The notes beneath the pieces were generated by a model, which had not been told where the DNA came from, searched no databases, and was given only the letters and a program-made list of their open reading frames with translations. From Rhizophagus sp. LPA8_4_AMF (taxonomy: Eukaryota > Glomeromycota > Glomeromycetes > Glomerales > Glomeraceae), in NCBI GenBank assembly GCA_021464525.1, contig JADRCO010000477.1, positions 1-32,896 of the forward strand: DNA of 32,896 bases. Direction: 5' to 3'. The translations under genes were made by a program, and so were the position numbers. Positions 12,950-25,415 of the stretch are shown piece after piece; position 1 is the stretch's first letter; each line of letters opens with the position of its first letter.

Positions 12950-15900
12950 ATGTATGATAACGATCAGTATTTGGCTACCTTAGCTATCTTCTTAAAACAA
13001 ACATTAGAACCTGATAAAAGACAACATGGTAAGATTTTGCCTATTCTCAATGTGTAAATATTGAAAAAAATTGGTGTTTATCTTTTATATTTTAACTTTG
13101 CCTGAACAGCTGAGCAGGAACTGTTCAAAGCAGAGGCCGAGCAAAAAGACTTTCCTATTGCTGTTATGCAGTTAGTCACGAGAGAAAGTACCGAACAAAG
13201 TGTACGGTTTGCTGCGTCACTACTTTTTAAGAATTATATAAGAAGAAACTGGGTGCGGGTAAATATACTATACTCGACGCGTGATTTGTACATTTCTTTC
13301 CTTAATATTATTTATTTATTTGTGTAGGAAGACAACTCAAACTTAACTCCAGAGATAAGAATGGCGATTAAAGAAAGTTTGGTTGATATTTTGATATCCG
13401 TACCGTGTAATATACAACTTCAACTAAGTGAAGCTGTAACTTTAATTGCTGAAAACGATTTCCCTGATCAATGGCCAAACTTGATCTCGGTACTTTATTG
13501 ATTCTTGTAAAATGTGATATTATTTATTTGATTGACTTAAATTTTTTTTTTTTTGGCATAGCAATTAACTAGTAAATTTAGTTCGGGAGACTTTTCCAGA
13601 AATAATGCTGTTTTGCAAACTGCTCATTCAATATTTAAGAGGTAATATAATATGTTTGCATGCTAATTAAGTTCTTTGATACACTGATATTTAAGACCAC
13701 GACTTAAATAATTACAAATTAGGTATAAGTCAGAATTCCGAACTGATCCGTTATATAATGAAATCAACTTTGTCCTAGATCAATTTGTTCATCCCTATTG
13801 GCAACTTTTACAGGTATATTTATACGATTATTATACATTGATTAAAAATACTTATAATTAAATTAATTTTAGGCGACTGATGCGTTTATTACCCAATATG
13901 CCAACGATAAACCTCAACTCCAAACTCTTTCACAAACTTTGCTTCATTTATTAAAACTATTCTATGATCTTAATTGGCAAGATCTCCCTCCATTTTTTGA
14001 AGATAATATAGACGAATGCATGTCATTTTTGCATAAATATTTAACTTATAATAATCCGCTTTTGGATTCCATGGTAATCATTATTAGTTATCTAAGTTAT
14101 CGATTTACATTAACAAATTGGTACTTATTGTGTTCATATTCGTTTAAAGAGTGAAGATGAAGCTGGTCCTTTGGAAAAAGTCAAGTCTATTATATGTGAA
14201 ATTTGTGCATTATATGCTACAAAATATGAGGAAGTATTTACAATGCTACAGACGTTTGTGGAAACTGTGTGGACACTTTTAACAACCACAGGCCTTGAAT
14301 CAAAGTATGATATTGTGAGTAAAAAATTATTTTAATTTCACATTTATATTTAGAACAATTTGTGTTTGATCCTAACTATATTATTATTCAATTTAATAGC
14401 TTGTCAGTAAAGCTATGGCTTTTTTGTCTAAAGTCGTCAAATTGGAACGTTACAGCAGTCTTTTTGCGAAACAAGAAGTACTTACTCAATTTTGCGAAAA
14501 GATTATTTTACCGAACATGTATTACAGACGTAAGTTGCGTAATAATTAATCTTGTCTAGGATTTCTAGGATTGTAATATGATACTTGATTAACATCTTTC
14601 TTATAGCTATTGATGAAGAATTATTTGAATACGATCCTATTGAATTCATTAGAAGAGATTTAGAGGGTTCAGGTAATTAAAAGATTAAAAAAGTTCACCA
14701 TGTGAGAATATAGTCACCTGATCCGCAACGTGCTTTTTAGATAGTGATACTCGAAGACGATCGGCTTCTGATTTTGTCCGTAGTTTGATGACGTATTTCC
14801 AAAAAGACATAACGACCATCATTTGGACATATATCAATCAATATTTACAGGTTGGATTTCGATATCTTTAGAACAGAATTATAAATTTTAAATTTTCTAA
14901 TTTATTTGTGTCGTATACGTTAGCGTTATACCGAAAATCCACGTAATTGGAAAGATAAAGATGCAGCAATTTATCTTTTAACTTCGATAGCTGCTCCAGG
15001 GTCTACAACAAAAGTAGGTGCTCATTGAAATCCAACAAAATCGAAGATCATTTTAAGTAACAGAAGGAACTTTGTGTTAGTTTTTGCAAGCTTGTTCAGA
15101 ATGATTTTAACAAGTAAACAAGATAAATAAGAGTGAATTTTGACTTATCGTTGATCTTAACAGCACGGTGTCACGACGACCAATGAATTTGTAGATGTTG
15201 TCGATTTTTTTTCTAAAAACATGTTACCGGATTTACAAACAGCAGTTGATAGTGGCCAACCAGTATTGAAAGTAGATAGTATAAAATATGTGTATACTTT
15301 TCGCAATCAGGTAAATTAATATCGGTTAATTCGTTTGGGTTTATTCTTTATATTACTAAATTATTCGACTGTTTTAATATATAGATGTCCAAACAACAAT
15401 TAATTTCCGTGTTTCCGCTTTTGGTCAAACATTTGTCATCATCTAACTATGTTGTTCATACATATTCTGCAATTGCAATTGAAAGACTTACATTCAGATT
15501 CACTAAGGCTGATATCAAACCATACACTCAAGAATTACTTATTAACCTGTTTAGATTAATTGAGGCTGGTACAACTCCTGAAACGTTAGCTGAAAACGAT
15601 TACCTTATGAAAGGTATCTTTATAATTATTTAAAAGTGAAATTAATGAAAATTACTTAATTAATGTCCTTTATGCTTGATTGTCAATAGCTGTCATGCGT
15701 GTAATTTTTACTAGTCATGATGACGTGGCACCATATGTTACAGACATTATGAATCATTTAAATAAAATATTAATTGAAATTAGTAAGAATCCGAGTAATC
15801 CGCGTTTTAACCATTGTGTTTTTGAATCAATTGGTGCTCTGGTGAGGTGAGTAAGAACGACAACCTTGGTATGTCCATTTATTATTTATACATTAATTGA

Positions 15901-17440
15901 CATACTTTAATACCTCCAGATTTAATTGTCAAAATAATCCGGAAGCGTTGTCAAGTTTCGAAAATATGTTGTTTGGCCCATTCCAGATGATTTTACAAAA
16001 AGATGTAGTTGGTGAGCACTAAATATAAATTATGTGAACTTTTTATTTTAGATACAATCATGATGATTATTCTCCTCTTTCTTTTTTCTGTAGAGTTCGT
16101 TCCATATGTTTTCCAGATTTTTTCGCAACTTCTCGAATTGCACACAGAACCTGTGTTTCCAGAAATTTATAGGTCTATGTTGCCAGCTTTATTGACTCCT
16201 GCTATTTGGGAGAATGTCGGTAAGAAATTTAAAATCTTCAATTTCAAAATTTTATTATTTCTTATATATTAAATATAAAATATAATGTATATCAGGTAAT
16301 ATACCCGCTTTGACTAGATTGCTTCATGCGTATATTTGCCGCGATGCAAGTTCTGTAGTCATCAATAATCAGCTTGAACCTATCCTCGGCATTTTCCAAA
16401 AGCTGATAGCCTCGAAAACGAATGATAAATATGGCATTGATTTATTATGTTCTATTGTTCAGTATATACCTACGTAAGTTTATTTATACTTAACCTTTTT
16501 TTTCCCTTTTAATTATTTATAAATTAATAAATAATTTTTACATCAGGGAAACATTGAATAAATATTTGGCAGCGATTATTACACTCTTGTTAACAAGAAT
16601 GAAGAGTAGTAAGACGGATAAATACACGTTAAGCTTTGTGTATTTTGTATGCTTTTTCCTTGCAATAGAAAAGGAGGGTGTTAATCCAGACTATGTTATC
16701 CAGGCTTTTGATTCTATGCAACAAAAGTAATTAATCCTTTTGTGTTCATTATGTTTTATGATATTATTTACGGATTTTAATAATTATAATTACTTCTCCA
16801 GATTATTTATTGAGGTTCTAAATGCATTTATTATTCCTGAAATGCAAAAAATTCAAGACTATACTGAAAAGAAGATCTGTGCAGTAGCTATGACGCGACT
16901 TTTAACTCAAAGTGAGAAAATATTAACTGATGATTATATCACAGTATGGTAATGATTAACGTTAAATATCATTTTCTTTATAATTGCTCAAAATATATAT
17001 TTCTAATTTTAAAAAAAAATTATATAGGCCCTCTATTTTAGCCGCATTGATTAAATTATTTGAAGCTCCAACTGAAATCAAAAAAAGTGAAGAAGAAGAA
17101 TTGTTAACTTACGACTTTGAAGAAGAGAGACAATTTCAAAGTGCTTTTGCCAGGTTAACGTCCACGGGAAAATTAAAACGCGATCCAACTGAAAGAATCG
17201 AAGATCCCAAAATTTTCCTGGCCCATTCACTTCAGACATTGAGTCAGAAATATCCTGGGAAGGTAATAGTATTTTTATATGACTTGTTTTTTTATTTAAA
17301 AAAAAAAATTATATATATACATAATTATATTATTTGATTTGAAATAGATTAACGATATGATATCAACGAAACTTCCACCAGAATGTACTCATCATTTAGT
17401 CCAGTACATGAGTTTAGCTAATCCTTCTGGTTGTGTCTAA
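12950..17440 (+). CDS. CSE1: Exportin-2 (CSE1/CAS), importin-alpha re-exporter, 21 exons
   Basis: Karyopherin-beta that, with RanGTP, carries importin-alpha back from nucleus to cytoplasm. Exons: 12950-13028, 13110-13258, 13328-13489, 13562-13641, 13723-13813, 13873-14073, 14150-14314, 14400-14529, 14607-14672, 14741-14850, 14924-15013, 15164-15310, 15385-15613, 15690-15846, 15920-16011, 16094-16219, 16296-16473, 16547-16726, 16802-16948, 17028-17262, 17348-17440. All introns are GT-AG and phases agree throughout. The product is 968 residues (yeast 960, human about 971). Landmarks: importin-beta N-terminal repeat (SVRFAASLLFKNYIRRNW), ENDFPDQWPNLI, SKFSSGDFSRNNAVLQTAHS, the highly typical DEELFEYDPIEFIRRDLEGS, then HEAT repeats to the end. 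The start at 12950 gives the usual short N-terminus (YLATLAIFLKQTLEP). It is divergent from the REC114-like gene. No anomaly was found. Confidence 0.96.
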
Positions 17441-20400
17441 TAACAAATGGAAAAATAAATATCATAAATCTAATCGTTCCTTTCATATAGGAGAATACTC
17501 ATCACTTAAAGTTAAATCTAAATATTTAACATAAGTACGAATAACTAGGAAATGTATTCAAAGACGGTATACACCATTTTCACAGACTGCTATTATTTCA
17601 ATGATTGACTGTTAATGTATTTTTTTATATATATCTGATATATATATATATATATATATATCTATATGTATATTTATACATAAATAATAAAATAAAATTG
17701 TACTTTGAAACATTTTTTATTATGTATATAATATTCGAATGCTAATATAAATATATAATTAAATGTATAAAATATAATTCTCACAATCACAAGGAAAATA
17801 AATTTTATTAATTTTTATTTATATTACGTGATAAACAGAACTACATCAATAAAGATACATTTTTTTAAAAGCTAAATAAATAATAATTATAATAATTATA
17901 ATAAATAATAATGATAATAATAATAATAATGTCGAATTATAAAAAAAACCGGTATTATTGTAAAAAGAAAGCTGTGGGTTTATCTTTTCATCATCTAAAA
18001 GATCAATCAAAGTTTCACGATTAACTTTTAATTTTGTAGCTATCAATCAAAAAATCAGGTTTTTAACAAATTAAAGAGAAAAAGAGATATAATGAATTGA
18101 ACACAACATTTACATACATTTAACTGATAGGAAGAAAGGTCGTGCAAATAACTGCAAACGCAAGACACTGAATAAAACTTTGAAGTTTTTTTTTATACAT
18201 TGAATGAGTCATTAATGTAAAAATTGAATTGTTTAATTATGAATAAATTATGTACAACATTTTTTTTTATTAAAATTGCTGTCGGATTTGATTTTTCAAG
18301 TTGTACGATGCAAATACTTTACGGTGAACAAACCCTAATGAACGTTTCTCAAACCCGCCCACTTTGAGTAATTCCTAGAAGGGATGATTACATTAAAGGG
18401 CTTGTTAGATGAACCCTTAATTTCTTGTAAACATCTAAACTAAAAAAAACCAATAAGTTTCTTTTTCTCCAGATTTTTTTTTTGCCAACCTGAACATAAT
18501 CAAGCTTTAATTGTCATTCTTTTCTTTTTTTTTTTTAAACCATAAATAAATAAATAAATAAGTAAATAAATAAATAAATATATAAAATAATAGTTTTTTA
18601 AGGGATACGATAAAATTATGTATTTGATATTTTTAATTTTTTTTTTTTTATCAAAAAAAAAAACGAAAAGGGTCTTACGATATAAATGTAAGACAAGGAA
18701 TGAAATCCGGGGTAAACAAAAGAATTTGATCTACAATAAATTTTTTAATAAGCAAATATTTTCAAACACACATTGTGAACTTTTTTTTTTCGATTACTCC
18801 TGATAATGATAATTGATTGAAACCATATAAAAAAAAGTTTTTTTTATTAAAAAAAAGATAACGAGTTTTGATAAGATATTTAATATTCTAAATTAAGTAT
18901 AGTACAATAATTAAAAGCATATGATCTCATTACATGACCTTTTTTGTGTGGGGGTGTAAAGCAAAAAAATAAATAATCATATGGTAAAGCGGATAAACTG
19001 TTCAGGAAAAGTCAAAATGGAGTCCAGGTGGGGAAATTCTTGTCATATCTTGATTTGTAAATTTCACTGCCAAGGTAATTTTTTTTTTAAGAATTAAACA
19101 AGTGTAATATCAGGTAACGGAATAATTACCTGATTGACATTCATTCATAGCAGCTGACTGAATATCTAAAAATAAAGAAATGAAACAAATAATCCAATTA
19201 TTAAAATGAAATCTCGGAGAAATTTTTGATTCTTTGCAAATCTTATATGAACCTTTTATTAATAAAAAAAAAGGAGAAAAGAAAGAAAATAAATAAAATT
19301 AATGAATTTCAATTACTATTTTTATTTTATAATTAGAATGACGGATGATGTCAGGTTAAAAAAACTACTTATACAATCTGAAACGGGAAGATCAAAACTC
19401 TAGTTAACTGTGACCGATTGAGAGCGTAATCTAATGATTCAAAGAGTTTGTAGATCTTCGGATCCTTGTGTAAACAATTTTTTTTTTTGCACCAAGATGA
19501 TTTCTTATCTAATATATTTTATACTACATAACACAACGCTTTTAGTTTTATTATTTTCCAATTTTTTGATTTTTTGTGAAATTTTCACTCTCTCTATGAT
19601 GAATAATTGATTGAGGAAAAAGAAAAGAATACAAGTATTTAGTTCATTTTGTCATTTTTGTTAGATTCTTGTGTCTTGGTTCACTATTTCAACGAACGCC
19701 TTAAACACTGCCCCGTTACTAAATTGTATGTTGTGCAATTTTGATTTACCCGCTTGTCAATAAAAAAAACTATAAAACCGGTTTAAACCTGATTTCACTG
19801 ATAACGATGACGGTACTTTTGTTGATTCATTATATCGTTTGGGGTTAGAATTATTAATAAACGGTACAGTATCTGTATATTATCTGTATAAATCTGTACG
19901 GTATCGTCTATATAGAATTTCTAATTATTACAAATTATTAAGATTAGTCAAAAATGGGTTTGTAACTTTTTGTATCACAATTTCACCGACTTGGAATCCC
20001 TGAACCGTAGTAGTCCCCCCCCCTTAATCTTATTCCTTTTTTAATAAAGTTCTTCTTATACTTTTTCATTTCTTTGACAAAAATAAAAAACAATTTATTT
20101 TATTTTATTTTATTTTTTTTTTTTTTTTCATTCGTGTAGAAGTAAAAAAAAAAATTTTTTTTTCTCGACGTTTAAACAAATTTATTAATTTTTTTTTTTG
20201 ACATGAAATGTCAAAAATTAATGAGATACCGTTTGACTAAAAAAATTGATCACCAAGAAATTTATAAAAAAAGAGGGATTTAAAATTCATGTGGTTTTAC
20301 CTTAAATGCGGCGACTCATGTTAATTTATTAATCTGCTTGCATTCGTGAAACTTGTCTTATTCCGTTTTTGTGTGTCATATGAAGTAAACATTGCCGTTT

Positions 20401-20766
20401 TAGAAGGTATGACGTACATGAATTCTTTCTATTTTTGGATCATCACCTCAGATCGTGTGACAGCTTGCCCAAAATAAAGGGAGGCTACGGGTCCTTCATC
20501 TGCATCACTTAAAGCTGTCGAATTTTTATTGGTAAATTCAAACATCCCCAAATTTAAACATCAAATCATCCCCCAAAAACTTGTTTAAACCCCCTAAATT
20601 CTATTATAAACCGTGCCACTTCTTGAGTTTTCCCCCCTTTAAAAAGCAATTAAAAAACCGGGTGCTGCACAGTAAAACAAATCCACATTTTATACCGCTT
20701 GAAAGTACAGTAAACAGATAGACAGAAAAACTTCGAACTCTTTTATTTCTTTAGCCGAATCAACAA
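17441..20766. other. Long intergenic region with microsatellites and unresolved coding-like fragments
   Basis: Contains the CSE1 3' region, (TA)n near 17639-17661, an AAT/ATAATT microsatellite at about 17875-17931, an (AAAT)n tract at 18542-18582, and (TTTTA)n near 20094-20115. Several GC-richer patches (18290-18430, 18990-19180, 19400-19470, 20300-20560) carry short coding-like frames, mostly minus strand; the best is listed separately. A pyrimidine tract ending TTTCTTTAG at 20753 may be the acceptor of a leader intron for the next gene. Confidence 0.5.
19002..19165 (-). CDS. Possible last two exons of an unidentified minus-strand gene
   Basis: Two short exons can be joined in phase: 19165-19130 (after a TTATTTTTAG acceptor; reads IQSAAMNECQS) and 19066-19002 (reads VKFTNQDMTRISPPGLHFDF then S and stop). 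The intron between them (19129-19067) is 63 nt, GT-AG, a size typical of CSE1 introns. No upstream exon could be joined; a nearby open stretch at about 19460-19370 (KIYKLFESLDYALNRSQLTR) is a candidate but is not in phase with a clear donor. The family is not recognised. This could be a small real gene, a relic, or chance. Confidence 0.3.
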
Positions 20767-22184
20767 ATGGCTTATAATACTCAAGATACTTCAAACTCGT
20801 ACTCGCAATACAATAATATCAGTATGCCTATTCAACCTCAACAAGGTCAACCGAAAGAAAAAATACAACAGGTTGGTATTTTTAAAAGATGAGCGATAAA
20901 ATTTAAGTTTTAAGAACGAATAAACAAAAATTATATTTTAAAAAATTTATTTCGAATATATTCAAACGTAAAGTCGCGAAAAAAAAATTTCTAAAAAAAA
21001 TATATTTTTTTTTTGAAATTTACGTGTCAAATATACATATATAATATGTTTTTATTTCGCTTAGTTAAAAACGTGTTCATTTGAAACCATGATAAAAATA
21101 GTCATTTATAGAATTTTTAATCTATTTATAGCAAATCATTTCATTTAATAATAATCAATATATATATATATTTTTTTTTCCTTATCTATAGTTGGAATTA
21201 GAGAAGAGACAGAAAAAAATCGCACAAAATGCACATAAACGAAAGTCATTGTCAATGGAATCCGAACGTGATAAACAAAAAGCAGAACTAGAAAAGTCAG
21301 GAGTAAGTATTATAATATTATCATCTTTGATTCAAAAATCAATATTATTAAAGAAATGAAGTTTATATTAATTAATATATTTGATTCGTTATATATTAGA
21401 ATGAATTGAAAAGTCTTTTAGCACAATTCGGAACAAAAGCAAAAGTCGCTGATGACATAGAAAGTGATGCAAAAAGATTACGTAGCAACATTGAAGCATT
21501 AATGGCAAAAGCGCAAGCCAAAGTCAACAAGGTTCGTCACTTATATTTAATTATAACGGTTTTATGACTTTTATCCTTTATGAAAATTTTAAATGATCTA
21601 ATAATATTAAATTTATTATTACTATATAACTAGCCTATACAAGTAACACCACCACCACCACAACTATCACAGGTACCGCAGCAACCACAACCACAACCAC
21701 AATCACAATCACAATTACCGGCGATAGAACAACAACAAGGATCATTTACTTCAATATGGAATAGTCTTTTACATATAATCTTATTTCCTTTTAATCTTAT
21801 AATAAACTTAATACAATTATTGTACAATTCAATTAATTGGACGGTATTATTATCCTGTATATTATTAATAGAATTAATCGTGATTGGTTTAATTTGGTCG
21901 TAAGTTTCAACATCAATTTCTCTCTTTTGAAAGTTTTGTCTTTTTCTTATCATTATATTAACGAAATCATTCTCTCATTTAATACCTGCAGTGTCAGACG
22001 AAGTCAATATACATATGCGTACGTTGAACCGTACGAGGCAGTTGTACATGGAACTTTTGGAGTTGAACAAAACACATGGGGAATATCGTCGGCTGTAAAT
22101 TTAATAAGTGATTTTATAGCAGAAGTGATGTATGGAGGTCGCGGGTTCGGCAGTCCAAGTTATGACGGTTTCGTGCCAATATAG
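20767..22184 (+). CDS. Unrecognised coiled-coil protein with a hydrophobic membrane region, five exons
   Basis: Exons: 20767-20871, 21192-21302, 21400-21531, 21634-21899, 21992-22184. All are GT-AG and in phase, giving 268 residues. Order: a Q/N/S-rich N-terminus (1-35), a charged helical stretch with coiled-coil character (about 36-115, including LEKRQKKIAQNAHKRK and AKRLRSNIEALMAKAQAK), a P/Q-rich linker encoded by CAACCA/CAATCA repeats near 21680-21714, then about 50 strongly hydrophobic residues (about 152-203) long enough for one or two membrane passes. A roughly 65-residue soluble tail with aromatic and Gly residues (YTYAYVEPYEAVVHG, GGRGFGSPSYDGF) ends the protein. No signal peptide is seen. 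It could be an internal-membrane or tail-region anchored protein; I know no matching family. It is convergent with the KPR-fold gene. Splicing quality makes it a real gene; the function is unknown. Confidence 0.8.
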
Positions 22185-24155
22185 TGTTAATAATAAATAC
22201 TTAATAATATATATATAAAAATAATGAATGGGGTTGACCTCCTTCATCATATACATATTAATACACAAGTATATACATACGCATTATAATGGGACAATCC
22301 TTGTTAATTTTAATATATTTTTAGAAAATAATTAATTTTTCCTCCTACCCTTCCCCCTTTTTCACTTGTACATATTGCTCTTTTTTGTTCGCTTGTTTAA
22401 AAATTTTTTCTACCTTATTTGTATTTTTGTTTAGACTGTGTTTTATTATAATTTTTCTTTACCATTAATTTTCCTTGCATTGCACAAATAGTTTAAAACG
22501 TACATATAATGCATTATACATTTCACAAAATTACCTTAATTTTCATACTCCCCTCCCCTAGAAAAATAATTTCATTCCCACAAAAAAAAAAAACTGTTTA
22601 GTTTTTTTTTTTTGCACGTATCTGCTCTTCAATAAATTTCAAAAGTGTAAAAGTGTTCTATGAATTTTACACCTCAAGAAAAAAAAATTTCTTGATATAT
22701 ATATATATATATATATAGAAATTTACCTTCTGAATCTTTTGAATTCTTTATTATTTTTATGCTCTTATATACTAATTTTTTAATTTTTCAGTTTTCCCAA
22801 CTATATGTGGCGCAGTAAACTCGCGTGGTGAGTTTTTTTTTTTAAAAAAAAAAAAAAAATTTTTTTTTTGATTTTTTATCATAATTAATTCATACGTGTA
22901 AAAATGGTTTGTATATTATTAGTAATGGCTCAAATTCGCGTATAAATCGCACACTTCGCACACTTTTGGGGAATTTGGTTTAATAAACCGGGGATTATTG
23001 AAAAAACACATACATATATGTATTGTCCATATATATTATCAATAACGCGAAAAAAATTTACTTCTCCCTAAATTTCTAGCCCGTACCCGGAAGTTCATGG
23101 TATTTGGGATTATATTAGGGAGTAAAATATAAAGAAATAATTCCAGTACACCTTCAATATTTTTAATGTTAATTTGAGGGTCACTCTTATTCGTACATTT
23201 CTTCTTTGCGCTTTTTCCAAGGATTTATTAAAGGTAAGAAAGATACTTTTTAAAATGTAAATTTAAATGAATATATTAGATGTATAATATTTGTAAAAAA
23301 AAAACAACGAATAAAAAACTTTTTTAACCAAAAAAAAAAAATATTTAAAATTTCGCGAAATATTTTCTTAAATGATCATTATAATGATAAAAAAAAAACC
23401 TGATAAATACGCGCTTTTAATTAAAAATTTAACAAAAAAAGAATTTTAATTAACCGAAATAAATTATTTGTTTATGTAAAAAAAAATTTGGCGAAGTTTT
23501 TTTAATTAGAAAAAAAAAGATCGGTGCCGTGTAATCCTCGTGTTAAAGTGCATTGTTTGTTTTTTTTTATTGATGAAATCTAGTCGGTTTTTATTGTTTT
23601 TTTTTTACATTTGATAAATGGGCGGTATCAAAAGTGGTGACGTTTTTACCGATTTATCACTGATAATTATGACTGATAATTTGTTACAGATAGTCATCGG
23701 ATAGATCTATGAAACAAAAAATAATCCGATTTGGTAATATGTAATTTATTTTCCACGTGTTCTTATTATTAAAAAAAAACAAACGGTAACGGTGTGATTT
23801 CCCACGGAGGCTAAAATCGATATTACGGAAATTAAATGTTAAGGACCGTTTCAAGTGATAATTATGAATTGTCTGATGATATGCAGATAACATCTTTGAT
23901 TTCCTCCGATATTCCGACTTTATCAGAATTAATTCTTTACAAGTTATAACAGGTTAAAATGGAATAAAACATAAATATCAATTTGGTAAAGAAAACATTT
24001 ATGGAAATTATTATTAGGGTTATTAGAACAAAATAATTATTAATTTCGTAATTTTGAATAACAAATTTTTTAAAAAAAAATTTTATTATTATTTTTTTTT
24101 TTTTTTTTTTATATACAGATATATAAATTACATATACATTAAAATTAATAATAAT
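22185..24155. other. Intergenic between convergent genes, homopolymers and a possible small ORF
   Basis: Holds the 3' regions of both flanking genes, a (TA)n tract near 22697-22717, a T11-A16-T10 homopolymer palindrome at about 22833-22869, and poly-T at about 24094-24111. A short inverted pair (CTCCCTAA near 23065, TTAGGGAG near 23116) brackets a GC-richer patch. A 37-codon frame at 23836-23949 is listed separately. No other gene is supported. Confidence 0.55.
23836..23949 (+). CDS. Possible small ORF, 37 residues
   Basis: ATG to TAA, 37 codons. The product is acidic and S/D/L-rich (starts MLRTVSSDNYELSDD, continues DIPTLSELILYKL). The composition differs from the F/I/K/N strings typical of chance frames in this AT-rich DNA, but the length is small and no splice partners or family are recognised. 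It is most likely chance or an exon of a gene I cannot reconstruct. Confidence 0.15.
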   Translation: MLRTVSSDNYELSDDMQITSLISSDIPTLSELILYKL

Positions 24156-25415
24156 CTATTTTAATAGTTCATCTAAAACTTTTGGATTTGTTTGGAGATT
24201 ATGCCTTATTTTTACCATATCAATTAAAAATTTATTGATAGGAGTAGGAATATTGTAAATTTTTCCTAATTCCACTATATAACCATTTAAATAACCAATA
24301 TCAGTCGGAAAATTTTTTTTGACATCTTGTAACATAACAGATTCATAATGACGAGTTTTAATACAAATTTGAAATACAGCATCGATTAATCTTTCAGGAG
24401 CAAATCTATTTGATGGTTTCATCCCAAGGTTTTCTCTATGTTTTCTTATAACAATTGAAGTTTCTTCACAAATTGGTCTCATAGTTTGTTCAGCTGCTTT
24501 ATTAAATAATAACGCACCATTACGTATGGAATAAATTGATGTAAGTGGATCAATTACAGCATTCAATGCAAGATTTTCAAGTTTACGATTAATTAAATTC
24601 ACGTATTTAACACATCTTGCATTAAGCTCTGGAATTTTTGTAAACGATCTTATTACTGATTTTAAAGTATCTTCTTCTATCTCTGATCCTTCATTATCAT
24701 CATCATCTGCTTCTGTTGCCGCTGTAATTGTTGTCGATTCTTCAGTTTTATCATCCATTTTCTCATTTGGTAATGATATTTCGTCCAAATCTTCATAATT
24801 ATCTTCAGATTCTTTGGACTGTGAATTAATATTAAGTTCCTTTTCTTTAATTTCGTCAAAACGTCTAGGAACAATCCCAAGATCAATTTCACCAAAACCT
24901 GAATGTATCAATTTAAATTGGGAACCAAATTTGGCTTTTTTATAAGCATGATGAGAATTTAAAGCAATTATAATATTTGGTCTACTAGCTTCATCAAAAG
25001 AATAATAATCTCTCATTAATTCTTCATAACTTCCCAATCCATAAGTGAATAATACAATTGTACTTGTTGGTGACAATCGATGAAAAATTCTTTGATAGTA
25101 TTTACTAAATTCATGAGATTTAAGTGTAACTATAAGTCTGCTTATACGTAAATGTGGTGGACATAGTTCGTTTGGATATTGAGGATCAATTACATTTCCA
25201 TAATCACCATGTAAACATTCTGCTCGATATCCTTTTGTTACTTCAACTTCTGGTTCAAATTCTTTTGTAACTTCGATCGTACGATTAAGCTTATTGAATA
25301 TATTAAGCGTTGTGGGATCTCTTATTAACAAAGTAACTTTGTTTCCGTTCTTTCTAAGAAAATGTGCGAAAAGAGAACCATAATTTCCGACTCCAAGTAC
25401 ATGCCAACGTGCCAT
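24156..25415 (-). CDS. Ketopantoate reductase-fold (PanE/ApbA family) protein with altered active site
   Basis: Intronless, 419 residues, against roughly 300-380 for common family members. The N-terminal Rossmann domain has the dinucleotide motif G8-x-G10-x-x-G13 (HVLGVGNYGSLFAHFL). The C-terminal helical domain is clear: LALNAVIDPLTSIYSIRNG (283-301) and MLQDVKKNFPTDIGYLNGY (361-379), followed by a GKIYNIPTPIN end, as in 2-dehydropantoate 2-reductase. Compared with E. coli PanE as I remember it, catalytic or substrate residues N98, K176, S244 and E256 fall on Y125, N281, V360 and D372. An acidic, S/T-rich insertion of about 60 residues (188-252) lies between the two domains. Yeast has both active (Pan5) and non-enzymatic (Cbs2, a mitochondrial translation activator) relatives, so reductase activity should not be assumed. 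The start is set by the glycine motif lying at residue 8. Confidence 0.85.
   Translation of the reverse strand: MARWHVLGVGNYGSLFAHFLRKNGNKVTLLIRDPTTLNIFNKLNRTIEVTKEFEPEVEVTKGYRAECLHGDYGNVIDPQYPNELCPPHLRISRLIVTLKSHEFSKYYQRIFHRLSPTSTIVLFTYGLGSYEELMRDYYSFDEASRPNIIIALNSHHAYKKAKFGSQFKLIHSGFGEIDLGIVPRRFDEIKEKELNINSQSKESEDNYEDLDEISLPNEKMDDKTEESTTITAATEADDDDNEGSEIEEDTLKSVIRSFTKIPELNARCVKYVNLINRKLENLALNAVIDPLTSIYSIRNGALLFNKAAEQTMRPICEETSIVIRKHRENLGMKPSNRFAPERLIDAVFQICIKTRHYESVMLQDVKKNFPTDIGYLNGYIVELGKIYNIPTPINKFLIDMVKIRHNLQTNPKVLDELLK

Noticed and set aside
17846-18046. Minus-strand frame with ATKLKVNRETLIDLLDDEK
   Set aside because: The first third looks protein-like and follows an AG, but the rest is microsatellite-coded L/I/Y, and no upstream exon or stop after the good part supports a gene.
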